NCBI RefSeq assembly: GCF_002252625.1
Contig: NZ_NQKW01000003.1
Span: forward strand, 153,116 to 217,115
Direction: 5' to 3'
Length of the DNA stretch: 64,000 nt
DNA from: Synechococcus sp. 1G10
Lineage (GTDB): Bacteria; Cyanobacteriota; Cyanobacteriia; PCC-6307; Cyanobiaceae
Both the position numbers and the translations under genes were made by a program. Within the stretch, counting starts at the first letter, position 1. Each line of letters begins with the position of its first letter. Shown here one piece after another: positions 28,032 through 37,427 of the stretch. Below the pieces are notes generated by a model, which saw only the letters and a list, made by a program, of their open reading frames with translations, was not told the DNA's origin and ran no database searches.

Positions 28032-29792
28032 ATGGCCTGGCTGGAGCGCGATCAGCGCCGGCTCTGGCTGGTGAGCGGCCTCGGCTATCTGCTGTTGTGC
28101 TGGCTGGCGTTCTTTCAGAACCTGGGCAGCCTCAGCCTGATGGACAAGACCGAGGCCCTGTTCGTGGAGGTGGGCCACCAGATGGTTGAGCGGGGGGACT
28201 GGATCACCCCGATCTGGAATGGCGAACTCTTCTTCGATTACCCCGTCTGGGGGTACTGGATGGTGGGCCTCAGCTTCCGCCTCTTCGGTGTGAACGAGTG
28301 GGCCGCCCGCCTGCCTGTGGCCCTGGCGGCCAGTGCCGTGGTGCTGGCGGGTTTCGGCCTGCTGTGGGTCAGCGCCTCTGCTGATGGGGGCCTGCGCCAG
28401 CGCTGGCAGAGGGCCGCCTTCGGTTCGGCCCTGCTGGCCTTGAACCCCGGCTGGATCGGCTGGGGCCGCAGCTCCGTCACCGACATGTTCCTGGCCAGTG
28501 CCATCGCCCTGAGCCTGTTCGGTTTCTTCCTCAGCTACAGCCAGCCCAAAGGCAGCACGGCCCGGCGGCTGGGTTTCGTGGCCATGCCCCTGTTCAGTGC
28601 CATCGCTGTGCTGGCCAAGGGGCCGGTGGGTCTGGTGCTGCCCGGGCTGGTGGCTCTGGTGTTCCTGATCGCCCAGGGCCAGCTGATCGCCTATGTGCGG
28701 CGACTGCCGTTGCTGCCGATCGTCGGGATCTTTCTGTTGGTGGTGCTGCCCTGGTATGTCCTGGCGGCCCAGGCCCATGGCATGGCCTTTCTGGGGGGAT
28801 TCTTCGGGTTCAGCAACATCCAGCGGTTCACCTCGGTGCTGTACCGCCACGCCGGGCCCTGGCACTTCTATCTGCCCTGGGTGCTGCTGCTGCTGCTGCC
28901 CTGGTCGTTTCACCTGCCCGTGGCGCTGATGCGTCTGCGGTTCTGGCAGCTGAAGACCTGGCGCCGCCAGCCACCACAGGCCCAGTTGGCCCTCTTCTGC
29001 CTGGTCTGGTTTCTGGTGGTGCTGCTGTTCTTCTCCGCTGCCGCCACCAAGCTGGCCGGCTACATCCTGCCCATGGTGCCGGCCACAGCCCTGCTGCTCG
29101 CCCTCTACTGGTTTCCTCTCGAGAGTGTCCCGCCTGAGGCCAGTGGCGGCAGTGAGCTGCTGGCTGCCCACCAAAGCGACCGGCCCCAGCGTTGGAGCGG
29201 CTGGGTCAATGCCCTGGTGTTCGCCGCCCTGGCCCCAGCCGCCGCCCTGGCTCCACGCTGGGCGGCCACGGATCCGGCCTACCCCGGCTTTGCCAGTGCC
29301 CTCAGCAGCTCAGGCCTGCCGCTGCTGCTGGCCCTGATTCTGGCGGGAAGTGCCATCGGCCTGCTCGTCCTGCTGCTGCGTCCGGGCCGACCCAGGGCCC
29401 TCTGGCTGCCGGATCTGGCCGCCATGCTGCTGCTGATGGCGGTGGTGGTGCCCCCCCTGGCACCGCTGATGGAAACCCAGCGGCAGCGGCCGGTGCGGGA
29501 GCTGGCAGAGCGGGCCGGGCAGCTTGCAGCCCCCGGCGAACCGCTCTGGGTGGTGGGCTACAAGCGCTACAGCGTGGTGTTCTACAGCGGCCGCGAGGCT
29601 GTCTTCCTTGACAGCCCGGAAGGTGCCCTGGAGGCCCTGAGGGAACCCCCGGCGCCTGGTTCAGCCGCCCGCAGCGTGCTGATCTTCGGAGAGGAATTCC
29701 GCCTCAAGGACCTGCCAAAGACCTTGCCTGGGGCCGAGCTGCTGGAGAGCCGTGCCGGGCACCAGCTCTGGCGTGTTCCGCGCACGAGCTGA
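28032..29792 (+). CDS. GT39/ArnT-like membrane glycosyltransferase
   Basis: About 586 residues with roughly a dozen membrane helices. The first periplasmic loop carries the acidic pair of the GT-C fold (LMDKTEALFVEVGHQMVERG) followed by DWITPIWNGELFFDYPVWGY, the signature of ArnT/PMT-like transferases that move sugars from polyprenyl phosphates to lipid or protein. The target sugar and acceptor are unknown. The frame is open to GTG 27987; I prefer the ATG giving MAWLERDQRRLW. The next two genes follow closely on the same strand. Confidence 0.85.
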   Translation: MAWLERDQRRLWLVSGLGYLLLCWLAFFQNLGSLSLMDKTEALFVEVGHQMVERGDWITPIWNGELFFDYPVWGYWMVGLSFRLFGVNEWAARLPVALAASAVVLAGFGLLWVSASADGGLRQRWQRAAFGSALLALNPGWIGWGRSSVTDMFLASAIALSLFGFFLSYSQPKGSTARRLGFVAMPLFSAIAVLAKGPVGLVLPGLVALVFLIAQGQLIAYVRRLPLLPIVGIFLLVVLPWYVLAAQAHGMAFLGGFFGFSNIQRFTSVLYRHAGPWHFYLPWVLLLLLPWSFHLPVALMRLRFWQLKTWRRQPPQAQLALFCLVWFLVVLLFFSAAATKLAGYILPMVPATALLLALYWFPLESVPPEASGGSELLAAHQSDRPQRWSGWVNALVFAALAPAAALAPRWAATDPAYPGFASALSSSGLPLLLALILAGSAIGLLVLLLRPGRPRALWLPDLAAMLLLMAVVVPPLAPLMETQRQRPVRELAERAGQLAAPGEPLWVVGYKRYSVVFYSGREAVFLDSPEGALEALREPPAPGSAARSVLIFGEEFRLKDLPKTLPGAELLESRAGHQLWRVPRTS

Positions 29793-29850
29793 CGCGATGA
29801 CCATGCAGCATGAGTGACCCACAACACCAACGAACCGATCGGCTGATCAC

Positions 29851-30537
29851 TTGAGTCAAACCCAATCCCCGATATTCTCCGCGCCGACTCCCACCGCAAT
29901 CCGCCGCTGGTTTCGATTGTTCGGTCCGGTGCGACTGCTGCTCTGCGGCCTGGCGGCCCTGGTGGTGATCTGGATCGAGCAGGTGGTGCTGACTCAGCAG
30001 GAGCCGGCGTTCGATGAGTCCGTGCTGGCCTGGCTGGGAGATCGCATCCCCGAGAGCATCGGTCGCTTTCTGGTGATCGTGTATCAGGTGAGCGGCACAC
30101 GCTTCACGGCGATGCTGGTGCTGGCGGCCTTGATCTTTCTGTTGATCAAGCGATCGTGGAACCAACTGATCTGGGTCGCCATCGGCACCAGCGGCATCCT
30201 CCTGATCGTGGATCGCTGGTTGAAACCCCAGTTTGATCGTGCCCGGCCCCTGGACCGTCTGGTGGAGGTGATCGGCCGCAGTTTTCCCAGTGGCCATGCC
30301 GCCGGAGCCGTGGTGTTCTATTTCCTGATGTGCACGATTCTGGCGGAGCGTTACCCGCAGCTGCGCCGCCCACTGGTGCTGGGCTCCTCCCTCTGGGTGG
30401 GCCTGATCTGGGTCAGCACGCTCTATTGCCGGGTGCACTGGCTCACCGACATCATCGCGGGGGCAGCCGTGGGCTTCATCTGGCTGAGCATCTGCCTGAC
30501 CAGCCTGCGCTTCTGCGCGGGCCGTCAGAGTGGCTGA
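29851..30537 (+). CDS. PAP2-family membrane phosphatase
   Basis: A 228-residue integral membrane phosphatase with the three PAP2 motifs: LKPQFDRARP (KxxxxxxRP), SFPSGHAAGAV (PSGH) and LYCRVHWLTDIIAG (SR-H-x3-D type). Such enzymes dephosphorylate phosphatidate or undecaprenyl pyrophosphate at the outer membrane face. Lying after an ArnT-like transferase, it may recycle a polyprenyl phosphate carrier. Start is TTG at 29851; no ATG precedes the first helix. Its end overlaps the next gene by 8 nt. Confidence 0.88.
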   Translation: MSQTQSPIFSAPTPTAIRRWFRLFGPVRLLLCGLAALVVIWIEQVVLTQQEPAFDESVLAWLGDRIPESIGRFLVIVYQVSGTRFTAMLVLAALIFLLIKRSWNQLIWVAIGTSGILLIVDRWLKPQFDRARPLDRLVEVIGRSFPSGHAAGAVVFYFLMCTILAERYPQLRRPLVLGSSLWVGLIWVSTLYCRVHWLTDIIAGAAVGFIWLSICLTSLRFCAGRQSG

Positions 30538-30958
30538 GCCAGAACAGGCCGTCATGAACGCCAGCAACAGCGCAGCCGCCATTGATCTCACCAGCCTGAT
30601 GGGCCTGCGCAGCGCCCCCAGCCTCGATGCCGCCCAGCGTCAGGCTCTGGACCAGGAGCTGAAGCAGCGCCTGGCGGCCTGTGACTGGTTCACGATCGGC
30701 GTGATGGCCCCATCGGCCCAGGCGGCCCTGACCGCGCTGCGGGCCTGCGAGGCCGCCCAGGACTGGAGCCCGCTGCAGGGCGAGAGTGAGGAGCCTGTGG
30801 AGGGGCCCGTCTTCCTGAAGGGGAATCAGCGCACGGGCCGCTTCCTGCTGCGGGCCGAGACCGGTCTGGGGGAGGGGTTGCTGATTGGCGGTCAGAGCGA
30901 CAGCCATCCGGAGGCCACCGGCACCTGGGGGCCCCTGCCCCTCGACTTTTTCGGCTGA
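30530..30958 (+). CDS. DUF1824 protein
   Basis: A 142-residue soluble protein with the family signature VFLKGNQRTGRFLLRAETGL followed by GEGLLIGGQSD and the C-terminal TWGPLPLDFFG, which I recognise as DUF1824, restricted to cyanobacteria and of unknown function. The start is GTG, overlapping the PAP2 gene by 8 nt; an ATG nine codons later would also work. Confidence 0.8.
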   Translation: MAEPEQAVMNASNSAAAIDLTSLMGLRSAPSLDAAQRQALDQELKQRLAACDWFTIGVMAPSAQAALTALRACEAAQDWSPLQGESEEPVEGPVFLKGNQRTGRFLLRAETGLGEGLLIGGQSDSHPEATGTWGPLPLDFFG

Positions 30959-31053
30959 TCACGGTGCGGCCTGCGCCGGCCTTGTGTGGGCCGGTCGGTC
31001 CTTAGGCTTGACCGCTGTTCTACGGCCACGCGGCCGGGCTGAGGAATCGATTG

Positions 31054-32007
31054 ATGGCCGGCACCACTCTGCGAATCGCCTCCCGCCGCAGCCAGCTGGC
31101 GATGGTGCAGACCCACTGGGTGCGCGATGAACTGAACCGGGCGAATCCGGACCTGGAGATCAGCATCGAAGCGATGGCCACCCAAGGCGACAAGATCCTG
31201 GATGTGGCGCTCGCCAAGATCGGCGACAAGGGCCTGTTCACCAAGGAACTGGAGGCCCAGATGCTGGTGGATCAAGCCGACATCGCCGTGCACAGTCTCA
31301 AGGACCTGCCCACCAACCTCCCCGAAGGCCTGATGCTCGGCTGCATCACCGAGCGCGAAGATCCCGCCGATGCACTGGTGCTGCACGAACGCCACCGGGG
31401 CTGCAGCCTTGAAACCCTTCCGGAGGGCAGCGTGGTGGGCACCAGCTCGCTGCGGCGCCTGGCCCAGCTGCGCCACCACTTCCCCCACTTCCAGTTCAAG
31501 GACGTGCGCGGCAATGTGATCACCCGCCTCGAGAAGCTCGATAGCGGTGGCTACGACTGCCTGATCCTGGCGGCCGCCGGCCTGGGACGCCTCGGCCTTG
31601 GCCACCGCATCGACGCCCTGATCGATCCCTCGATATCGCTGCATGCGGTGGGCCAGGGGGCCCTGGGAATCGAATGCCGCCTTGGCGACAGCGCGGTTCT
31701 TGAGCAGATCAAGGTGCTGGAACACACCCCCACTGCCCGCCGCTGTCTGGCGGAGCGGGCCTTCCTGCGTCAGCTCGAGGGAGGTTGCCAGGTGCCGATC
31801 GGAGTGAACAGCCGTTTCGAGGGGGATGAACTGGTGCTCACGGGCATGGTTGCCAGCCTGGATGGCCTGCGCCTGATCCGGGATGAGGCCCGGGGGCCCC
31901 AGCAGGATCCCGAAGCGATCGGCATCAGCCTCGCCCAGCTTCTGCGCAGCCAGGGCGCCGGTGAAATTCTGGAGGAGATCTTTGCAGCTGTCAGGCCCGA
32001 AGCCTGA
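31054..32007 (+). CDS. hemC: Porphobilinogen deaminase (hydroxymethylbilane synthase)
   Basis: Polymerises four porphobilinogens into hydroxymethylbilane for chlorophyll, haem and bilin synthesis. The start codon ATG follows TTG directly. Signatures: [74 protein letters not shown] and the dipyrromethane-cofactor cysteine C245 in [11 protein letters not shown]. About 317 residues, full length. The ClC gene begins 10 nt after its stop. Confidence 0.96.
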   Translation: MAGTTLRIASRRSQLAMVQTHWVRDELNRANPDLEISIEAMATQGDKILDVALAKIGDKGLFTKELEAQMLVDQADIAVHSLKDLPTNLPEGLMLGCITEREDPADALVLHERHRGCSLETLPEGSVVGTSSLRRLAQLRHHFPHFQFKDVRGNVITRLEKLDSGGYDCLILAAAGLGRLGLGHRIDALIDPSISLHAVGQGALGIECRLGDSAVLEQIKVLEHTPTARRCLAERAFLRQLEGGCQVPIGVNSRFEGDELVLTGMVASLDGLRLIRDEARGPQQDPEAIGISLAQLLRSQGAGEILEEIFAAVRPEA

Positions 32008-32017
32008 GACAGGCCCG

Positions 32018-33979
32018 ATGCCTGAGACAGGCTCAGCCGCGCCTCTGGAGGGCGACACCCGCGGGCTTCCCTTTCAGTGGAGCCTGCTGGCCTGGGCCGC
32101 GCTGGTGGGGATCCTCACCGGGGTGGCCGTTGTGGGCTTCCACTACCTGCTGGGATTCATCAACAATTTTCTGTTCGGGACCCTGGTGGAGTGGGTGCTC
32201 GATCTGGTGAGTTCTCAGCAGCTCGATACCACCACAGTGGAGGTGTTCACCGCGCCGGATCCCGACTCCGGCACACCCCTGAAGGCTCTGCTGCAGCTGG
32301 GTCTGGGAGGGGTTGGCTTTCTGCCGCCGCCGCCGCCGCCCCTGCCGGAGCCCACCCCCCTGCCACCGGTCGGACCCAGCGGTTGGCTGGCTTCCTGGCC
32401 CGTGGTCATCGCTCCCCTACTCGGCGGCGTGGCGGTGGGGCTGTTGCGCCAGGTGGGCCGCGACCTGGGTCCCAGCCTGCCCAGCCTGATGGCGATGGCC
32501 GACGGGGGGGCTCCTGCCCTGCCGCGCCTGCCCGGACTGCGGCTGGTGGCCGCCTCCCTGAGTCTGGGCAGTGGCGCTTCGCTGGGCCCTGAGGGGCCGA
32601 GCGTGGAGAGCGGCGGCAACCTTGGCCTGTGGGTGGCGCTGCGGGGGCGACTACCGCCCGAATCCCAGAAGGCCCTGGTGGCCGCGGGCGTGGCGGCGGG
32701 GCTGGCGGCCGGCTTCAAGGCCCCGATCGCCGGGGTGTTCTTTGCCTTCGAAGGGGCTTACAGCGCAATTCCCGGGCGACCCAGTCTGCGGGCGGTGCTG
32801 GTGGCGGCGGTGGCGTCTTCGCTGGTCACCCAGCTGTGCCTGGGTGATGAGCCGATCTTCCGCCTGCCGGTCTATGAGGTTCGCTCACCCCTGGAGTTGC
32901 CGCTTTACCTGGGACTGGGGTTGGTGGCCAGCCTGATGTCGTGGGCGTTGGTGAGTCTGCTGGCGGCCGGGCGCAGTGAGCCGGTGCAACAACGGTTCGC
33001 CCGTCTGCCCCTGTGGCTGCTCAATGGGCTCGGCGGCCTGGGCGTGGGTGTGATGGCCCTTGGCTTCCCCCAGGTGCTAGGAGTGGGCTACGACACGATC
33101 GAGGCCCTGCTCGGCAGCGAGGGGGGGGTGGCACTCACCACCCTGGCGGCCCTGCTGGTGGTGAAGCTGCTGGCCACAGGCCTCAGCAATGCCACGGGTT
33201 TCGTGGGCGGCGGCTTTGCACCGGCCCTGTTTCTGGGGGCAGTGCTGGGCAATCTTTACGGCCAGCTGCTGGGGGACAGCGGCTTCGGTCTGCCGGTGGC
33301 GGAACCGCCGGCCTACGCCATGGTGGGCATGGCGGCCGTGCTTGCCGGCAGTGCCAGAGCACCGCTGACGGCACTGCTGTTGCTGTTCGAGCTCACCCAC
33401 GACATTCGCATCGTGCTGCCGTTGATGGCGGCCGCCGGCCTCAGCGCCGTGCTGGTGGAACGCTGGCAGGGACTGGCTGACCCGGGAATGCTGGGGCCGG
33501 ATCCCGCCGAGGAGGAACGGCGACAAGGGCTGGCTGCCCTGCCGGTGATCGAGGCGCTGGAGGCGGAATCCCCGCTGGTACTCAAGGCAAGTACCCCGGC
33601 CAGGGCGGCCCTGGGCCAGCTGATCGAAGCCCACGGCCACTGCCTGGTGGTGGAGCGCGATGGCTGGGTGATCGGTGTGGTGACCCTGATCGATCTGCAA
33701 CGGGCGATCAGCGCCGGCCACGGGGGTGAAGGGTTGCCGCTGGAGGAGTGCCGCCGCTCCGATCTGCTCTGGCTGCCGGCTCAGGCGAATCTCGCCCAGC
33801 TGGAGGACCAGCTGGTGCCCAATGGGCTGCGCCAGGTGCCGGTTTTCGACCTCGACGGTCCTGGGCTGGCCCAGTTACCCGCCGGCTTGCCGAACAGCGG
33901 CTTGCCGGCTCATGCCCTGCTGGGCCTGGCCAGCCGGGATGGCATGGCCAGGGCCCTCGCCCGCAAACTTCGGATCTGA
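32018..33979 (+). CDS. ClC chloride channel/transporter with CBS domains
   Basis: A 653-residue ClC protein. The selectivity motifs are LGSGASLGPEGPSVESGGN (GSGxP-like and GxEGP) and GFVGGGFAPALFLGAVLG (GxFxP-like); the gating glutamate is kept in GPEGP. Helices FKAPIAGVFFAFEGAYSAIP and YAMVGMAAVLAGSARAPLTA also fit. The C-terminal 130 residues form a CBS-type pair (LIEAHGHCLVVERDGWVIGV). Unusual is a proline-rich insertion (LPPPPPPLPEPTPLPPVGP) between the first helices. Start ATG at 32018 comes 10 nt after hemC. Confidence 0.88.
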   Translation: MPETGSAAPLEGDTRGLPFQWSLLAWAALVGILTGVAVVGFHYLLGFINNFLFGTLVEWVLDLVSSQQLDTTTVEVFTAPDPDSGTPLKALLQLGLGGVGFLPPPPPPLPEPTPLPPVGPSGWLASWPVVIAPLLGGVAVGLLRQVGRDLGPSLPSLMAMADGGAPALPRLPGLRLVAASLSLGSGASLGPEGPSVESGGNLGLWVALRGRLPPESQKALVAAGVAAGLAAGFKAPIAGVFFAFEGAYSAIPGRPSLRAVLVAAVASSLVTQLCLGDEPIFRLPVYEVRSPLELPLYLGLGLVASLMSWALVSLLAAGRSEPVQQRFARLPLWLLNGLGGLGVGVMALGFPQVLGVGYDTIEALLGSEGGVALTTLAALLVVKLLATGLSNATGFVGGGFAPALFLGAVLGNLYGQLLGDSGFGLPVAEPPAYAMVGMAAVLAGSARAPLTALLLLFELTHDIRIVLPLMAAAGLSAVLVERWQGLADPGMLGPDPAEEERRQGLAALPVIEALEAESPLVLKASTPARAALGQLIEAHGHCLVVERDGWVIGVVTLIDLQRAISAGHGGEGLPLEECRRSDLLWLPAQANLAQLEDQLVPNGLRQVPVFDLDGPGLAQLPAGLPNSGLPAHALLGLASRDGMARALARKLRI

Positions 33980-33981
33980 AA

Positions 33982-34641
33982 TCAGCGCACCACCACCACG
34001 GGCGTGCCCACCTCCACCATCTCGAACAGCTTGTGGACGTCAGCGCGATGCATCCGCACACAGCCATGGGTGACGGCAGCCCTTGAACTCACAGCCCAGC
34101 CCCAGGCAGCAGGAGTGCCATGGATACCGAACTGGTCCTTGGTGGTGGAGTGGAAGCCGATCCAACGGTCGCCAAGGGGTCCATCCGGACCGATGACGCC
34201 CTTCTTCTGGCCCGACTTGGTGCTGACGTACTGGGGATTGACCACCTTGTTGGTCACATTGAAGGTGCCGGTGGGTGTGGGGGTAGCGGGATCACCGATC
34301 GCCACCGGCCAGGGGCCATAGACCTTGCCGTCGCGCTCGAGGCGGATCTCCCGCTTGCCCAGTGCCAGCAGGATCCTGGAGGTATTGACCGGAGCCGCCT
34401 GGGGGGCAGCCGGAGCAGCTCCCGGAGCCAGGGAAGGAACGGGGGGTGGATCATTCTGGAGCACTGCTGCAGGGCTGCCGATCGCCGGAGCGCTGGGGAT
34501 CGGAGCGGTGGGAGTGATGATGCCGCCGCTGTTGGCGAGAGCCACGGAGGAGCCGGCGACCCAGAGGGTGGCGAAACCGGTGAACAGGCCTGCTGCAACC
34601 CGGGCGGGAGCCAGCGATGAACGGGGGATGGTAAAGCGCAT
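33982..34641 (-). CDS. L,D-transpeptidase (YkuD family), secreted
   Basis: Periplasmic enzyme making 3-3 peptidoglycan cross-links or anchoring proteins to the wall. Residues 1-36 form a signal peptide (cleavage near ALA-NSGG), followed by a Pro/Ala linker to about residue 86 and a YkuD domain with F172GIHGTPAAW and the catalytic SHGCxR-type motif T191-HGCVRM (Cys194). Length 219 is typical. It lies convergent with the ClC gene, ends nearly touching. Confidence 0.92.
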   Translation of the reverse strand: MRFTIPRSSLAPARVAAGLFTGFATLWVAGSSVALANSGGIITPTAPIPSAPAIGSPAAVLQNDPPPVPSLAPGAAPAAPQAAPVNTSRILLALGKREIRLERDGKVYGPWPVAIGDPATPTPTGTFNVTNKVVNPQYVSTKSGQKKGVIGPDGPLGDRWIGFHSTTKDQFGIHGTPAAWGWAVSSRAAVTHGCVRMHRADVHKLFEMVEVGTPVVVVR

Positions 34642-34688
34642 GCGGTTGATCGAAGCTATGGACAGAAAAGGCGACCGTAGGGGGCGGT

Positions 34689-35276
34689 TCAGTTCACCAG
34701 TTTGGCGTCAATCTGCTCGAGATAGCGTGCCTCGCACTCCTTGATGATCCGAACAGCCTCCTGGGTGTTGAGAAAGCCATTGACTTTGCAGGTGCCGGGC
34801 TTTTTCAGATCCTTGTAGTGCTCCCAGTAGTACTGGGTTTCCTTGAGCCAGTGGGCGCCGAGCTGCTCGTAGCTGGTGATGTGATCCATGCGCTTGTCAT
34901 CGGCCAGCACGGCGATCACCTTGTCGTCCACCTCACCGCCGTCATCGAAGGTCATGATGCCGATGATTCGAGCCTCCACCAGGCTGCCGGGCACCAGCGG
35001 TTCGGTGACGCCCACGATCTCGATGTCGAGCGGATCGCCGTCCTCGTCCCAGGTGCGGGGGATACAGCCGTAGGCGAAGGGGTAGGAGAGCGAGGAGTAG
35101 CCCACCCGATCGAGCTTGAGATGGCCGGTTTCGGTGATCAGCTCGTATTTATTGATGGTCATCGAGTTGAGCTCGACGATCGCATTCAGCCGCAGTTCCT
35201 CTTCATCGGCGAACGCTGGCAGCACATGCAGCAGGTTGAGCATGGTGCGGCTGGGGGCGTGGTCGATGTTCGCCAT
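34689..35276 (-). CDS. ppa: Inorganic pyrophosphatase (intact, divergent type)
   Basis: Family I soluble pyrophosphatase, 195 residues. The metal-binding signature is WDEDGDPLDIEIVGV, and the second acidic cluster is FDDGGEVDDKVIAVLADDKR, so all catalytic Asp and Lys positions appear present. It differs from the canonical cyanobacterial enzyme (the pseudogene at 12894-13439) in its long N-terminus and YPFAYGCIPRTW loop and matches the type found in marine Synechococcus/Prochlorococcus. With the other copy broken it is probably the cell's working pyrophosphatase. Confidence 0.92.
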   Translation of the reverse strand: MANIDHAPSRTMLNLLHVLPAFADEEELRLNAIVELNSMTINKYELITETGHLKLDRVGYSSLSYPFAYGCIPRTWDEDGDPLDIEIVGVTEPLVPGSLVEARIIGIMTFDDGGEVDDKVIAVLADDKRMDHITSYEQLGAHWLKETQYYWEHYKDLKKPGTCKVNGFLNTQEAVRIIKECEARYLEQIDAKLVN

Positions 35277-35342
35277 GGGGCGTCGCGAAGCGGCTGCGGC
35301 GGCATCTTACGGACGCCGGGCTGAGCGGAAGCCACGCCTGAC

Positions 35343-36881
35343 TCAGGGGGTCTCCAGCAGCCGGTCGACCTTGCCGCTCAGATAACGCAGGAACGGGCTG
35401 GCGCTCAGGGGCGCCCCGGTGACCTGGGCCACCAGCTCCTCTCCATTCACCGAGCGACCCAGCGGCCAGACGTTCTCAGCCAGCCAGCGCTGAAGCCGTG
35501 ATTCCTCGCCGGCGCCCACCGCCGTTTCGATCGGCCCGAGCTGGCGCTCCATCGACTCGGCCAGCTGGGCACTGATCAGGTGGCCCAGGGCATAGGAGGG
35601 GAAATAGCCGAACAGGCCTTCGGCCCAGTGGATGTCCTGCAGGCAACCCTCGGCATCCCGCTGGGGCCTGATCCCCAGCAGCTCGCCCATGCGCCGGTTC
35701 CACTGCTCGGGCAGCTCCGACACCGGCAAGCCCTGCTCCACCAGGGCCAGCTCCAGCTCGAAGCGGAGCACGATGTGCAGTCCATAGGTGAGCTCGTCGG
35801 CTTCCACCCGGATCAGCCCCGGCCGCATCGGGTTGAGCCCTCGCCAGAAGGAATGGCTGCCACCCCAGGGATCACTGCCCAGTGCCCCGCTGAAGCGGGT
35901 GTGCCAGCGGCTGGCAAAGGCCTGGCTGCGCGCCACCCGGCACTCCCAGAACAACGACTGCGACTCATGGACCCCCATCGAGGTGGCCTCTCCCAGGGGC
36001 CAGGGGAAGTAGTGGTCGTCGCCGCGGGGCAGCCCCTGTTCATAGAGGGAGTGGCCCCATTCATGGGCGGTGGCCAGGAAAGCGGAAAAGGGTTGATCCG
36101 GCACCACCCGGCTGGTGATGCGGTAGTCGGCCGGGCCCAGGGTGCAGGAGAAGGGGTGGGCCGAGCGCGAGCGCTGGCAGCGGCTGGGGTCGTAGCCCCA
36201 GCTGTCGAGCAGCTCGGCGCAGAGGGTCTCCTGCAGCTCCTCCGGGATGGCGGCGGCTGGGGCCGAGGGCCCGGCCGCAGCAGCAGGCGGTGAGGCCCGC
36301 ACCCGCTCCAGCAGTGGCGGGATCCCTTCAGAGAGGGGCGTGAACAGCTCCTGGAGGCGGTCCTTGCTGACATCGGGCTCGAAGGGCTGGGCCAGGATCT
36401 CCCAGGGGCTGCGCCCGGCTGGCTCGATCGGCGCCAGCTGGGCGGCCTGCTCACGACGCAGCTGCAGCAGCTCCTCGAGCGCCGGGGCAAAGACCGCGAA
36501 GTCATTGCTGCGCCGGGCCTCCTGCCAGACGGCATTGCCCCGGGACTGGGCTACGGCAAGGCGGGCCACCAGCTGGGGATCCAGGCTGCGCTGCCGCTCC
36601 AGTTCCTGCCTCAGCAGCTGCAGATTCCGCCGCGTGGAGGCGGGGGCGGAGTGATCAAGCTCGGCCTCGGCCGCTGCCACCAGGCCCGTGTAGGTCTCGC
36701 TGCTCTGCCGCTCATGCAGCTGGCTCGCCAGCAGGGACAGCTGCTTACCCCGCCAGTCGGCGCCAGCCGGTGGCATCACGGTGTTCTGGTCGTAGTAGAG
36801 CGCGCTGCTGATGGAACCCAGGAGCCGGGTCTGATGCAGATGCTCACGGAGGCGCACAAGGGCCTGACCCGGCTGGGGCAT
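35343..36881 (-). CDS. M32-family carboxypeptidase (Taq type)
   Basis: Zinc metallo-carboxypeptidase of about 512 residues. The zinc site is LATAHEWGHSLYEQG (HExxH), followed by MGVHESQSLFWECRVARSQA with the downstream Glu ligand, and the family's RRNLQLLRQELE-type N-terminal helices. Cytoplasmic peptide turnover is the likely role. I start at the ATG giving MPQPGQALVRL; the longest frame begins nine codons upstream at a TTG. Confidence 0.93.
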   Translation of the reverse strand: MPQPGQALVRLREHLHQTRLLGSISSALYYDQNTVMPPAGADWRGKQLSLLASQLHERQSSETYTGLVAAAEAELDHSAPASTRRNLQLLRQELERQRSLDPQLVARLAVAQSRGNAVWQEARRSNDFAVFAPALEELLQLRREQAAQLAPIEPAGRSPWEILAQPFEPDVSKDRLQELFTPLSEGIPPLLERVRASPPAAAAGPSAPAAAIPEELQETLCAELLDSWGYDPSRCQRSRSAHPFSCTLGPADYRITSRVVPDQPFSAFLATAHEWGHSLYEQGLPRGDDHYFPWPLGEATSMGVHESQSLFWECRVARSQAFASRWHTRFSGALGSDPWGGSHSFWRGLNPMRPGLIRVEADELTYGLHIVLRFELELALVEQGLPVSELPEQWNRRMGELLGIRPQRDAEGCLQDIHWAEGLFGYFPSYALGHLISAQLAESMERQLGPIETAVGAGEESRLQRWLAENVWPLGRSVNGEELVAQVTGAPLSASPFLRYLSGKVDRLLETP

Positions 36882-36923
36882 GGGACGGGAGCAGGGTGAC
36901 GGGTCCAAGCATGGCGCTGAGCA

Positions 36924-37346
36924 TCAACCAGCCGTTGGCCTGAGCGTCTCCCAGTGCAGGTCCATCGCCACCGAGCCCTCGAGGCTGCGTTTCACCGGGC
37001 AACCCTCGGCAGCGCGCTGCAGCAGACGGATCTGATCATCGTCCAGGCCTGCCGGCAGGGACACCCAGACCGTGAGCCGCTCGATCTGGCGGACTCCGGC
37101 GTTGGTCATCGTTTTCTCCACCCGGGCCGTGCAGCCCTGAAGCGGGATGGTGTGGCGTTCCGCCACGATGCCCATGATCGTCAGGATGCAGGTGGCCAGG
37201 GCTGTGGCCACCAGGTCGGTGGGCGAGAACCGTTCCCCCAGCCCCTGGTTGTCCGTGGGGGCATCGGTGCTGAGATCCGAGCCCGATGGACCATGGCTGG
37301 CCGTGCAGCGCAGTGCCCCCTCGTACTGGCACAGGATCGTGGTCAT
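36924..37346 (-). CDS. OsmC-family peroxiredoxin-like protein
   Basis: A 140-residue OsmC/Ohr fold protein. The two redox cysteines are in TALATCILTIMGIVAE and RAAEGCPVKRSLEGS, as in OsmC, which reduces organic hydroperoxides with a thiol partner. It lies between the M32 peptidase gene and the divergent LuxR regulator. Confidence 0.88.
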   Translation of the reverse strand: MTTILCQYEGALRCTASHGPSGSDLSTDAPTDNQGLGERFSPTDLVATALATCILTIMGIVAERHTIPLQGCTARVEKTMTNAGVRQIERLTVWVSLPAGLDDDQIRLLQRAAEGCPVKRSLEGSVAMDLHWETLRPTAG

Positions 37347-37427
37347 CGATTCCGGGGCGGCTGGATCACTTCCCCAGCATCCTGTGATTCTGACGGCGCG
37401 CCGTTACGACTGAAAACGAGGGGAAGC

